Source of the DNA: CAYVZZ01 sp964456185
GTDB lineage: Bacteria > Pseudomonadota > Gammaproteobacteria > Pseudomonadales > Alcanivoracaceae
DNA: 25,247 bases
Assembly (NCBI GenBank): GCA_964456185.1
Contig: CAYVZZ010000020.1
Location: forward strand, 1 to 25,247
Direction of reading: 5' to 3'
Both the position numbers and the translations under genes were made by a program. The notes beneath the pieces are model-generated. The model saw only the letters and a program-made list of their open reading frames with translations, was not told where the DNA came from and made no database searches. Shown here piece by piece: positions 25,016-25,247 of the stretch. Position 1 is the first letter of the stretch, and the number at the start of each line of letters is the position of its first letter.

Positions 25016-25219
25016 ATGACGGTACATATTATTGTTATCAAGGACGCTTTTGAATTGATCTTAGGTCTTTTTGCAATGCGTACATTGGCCGTAGTGGCCA
25101 TGGTCGATGGCGAGTATACCATGTTGGTTTTGGTGGCCATGGCTCTGATTGTGCCTATTGTTTTTAGTGCGGTTTCCAGTGCCGCAGTGACCGCAACGCA
25201 GACCAGATGGATTTTATGA
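25016..25219 (+). CDS. Small hydrophobic protein of unknown function
   Basis: This 67-residue frame begins at ATG 25016 with AAGGA (25005-25009) correctly placed 6 bases upstream, which is the main support for its being real. Residues 12-28 and 34-58 are hydrophobic (ELILGLFAMRTLAVVAMV; YTMLVLVAMALIVPIVF), so it could be an inner-membrane protein with two short helices. I recognise no family. It is divergent from the SDR-like gene. After the stop, a short GCCC-CGTA-GGGC hairpin (about 25223-25234) begins near the window edge. The reading frame could still be chance. Confidence 0.5.
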   Translation: MTVHIIVIKDAFELILGLFAMRTLAVVAMVDGEYTMLVLVAMALIVPIVFSAVSSAAVTATQTRWIL

Positions 25220-25247
25220 AAGCCCCGTAGGGCGAGGCATAAAGCAG

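Noticed and set aside
25094..25142. Two copies of GTGGCCATGG inside the small terminal gene as a tandem repeat or operator.
   Set aside because: Both copies fall in the coding frame over common Val-Ala-Met codons, so codon use explains them.

Overview
The window is chromosomal DNA from a free-living Gammaproteobacterium. The evidence is the carA-carB-greA run, a GreA and CarB closely resembling the enterobacterial and pseudomonad proteins, and above all the bamE(-)/fur(+)/recN(-) arrangement typical of the Pseudomonas side of the class. The base composition looks moderate, and nothing marks a prophage, plasmid or genomic island. Genes are tightly packed, and several start at TTG behind strong Shine-Dalgarno sites. 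I cannot name the genus.

Layout. 1-249: promoter region. 250-879: HD-domain phosphohydrolase of the COG4339 type. 1152-6052 (+): carA, carB and greA, the carbamoyl-phosphate synthetase pair plus a transcript-cleavage factor, closed by a clear intrinsic terminator. 6186-6803 (+): histidine phosphatase. 6863-6952: REP-like palindromic repeat between convergent genes. 6974-14782 (-): five genes on one strand. Read in the direction of transcription they are icmF (B12-dependent fused acyl-CoA mutase with its own G-protein chaperone), a CorA-type divalent-cation channel, a PduO-type cobalamin adenosyltransferase, a MerR-family metal regulator and a CopA-type copper ATPase. The last two have their own MerR-type promoter with a 19-bp spacer. 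14828-17438: bamE(-), fur(+) and recN(-), with bamE and fur sharing overlapping promoters and a LexA box just ahead of recN. 17587-21363 (+): a cyclic-nucleotide-binding-domain protein, an M23 murein endopeptidase and a DacB-type penicillin-binding protein.

21498-24074 (+) is the least explained part and my best candidate for an undescribed system. Three overlapping genes encode an alpha/beta-hydrolase-like protein, a response regulator whose GGDEF domain has lost its catalytic motif but keeps the c-di-GMP inhibitory-site pattern, and a DUF2505 (START-like) protein. Facing them (24078-24908, -) is a short-chain dehydrogenase-like protein without its catalytic Tyr and Lys. The window ends with a small hydrophobic protein behind an unusual set of 7-bp repeats.

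How the genes work together. carAB feed arginine and pyrimidine synthesis. The icmF/adenosyltransferase pair is an enzyme with its cofactor supplier, and corA could supply Mg2+ or Co2+. The merR-copA pair is a self-regulated copper-efflux module. The M23 enzyme and DacB both cut peptidoglycan cross-links. All functional calls rest on motifs and remembered family sequences; no database search was possible.
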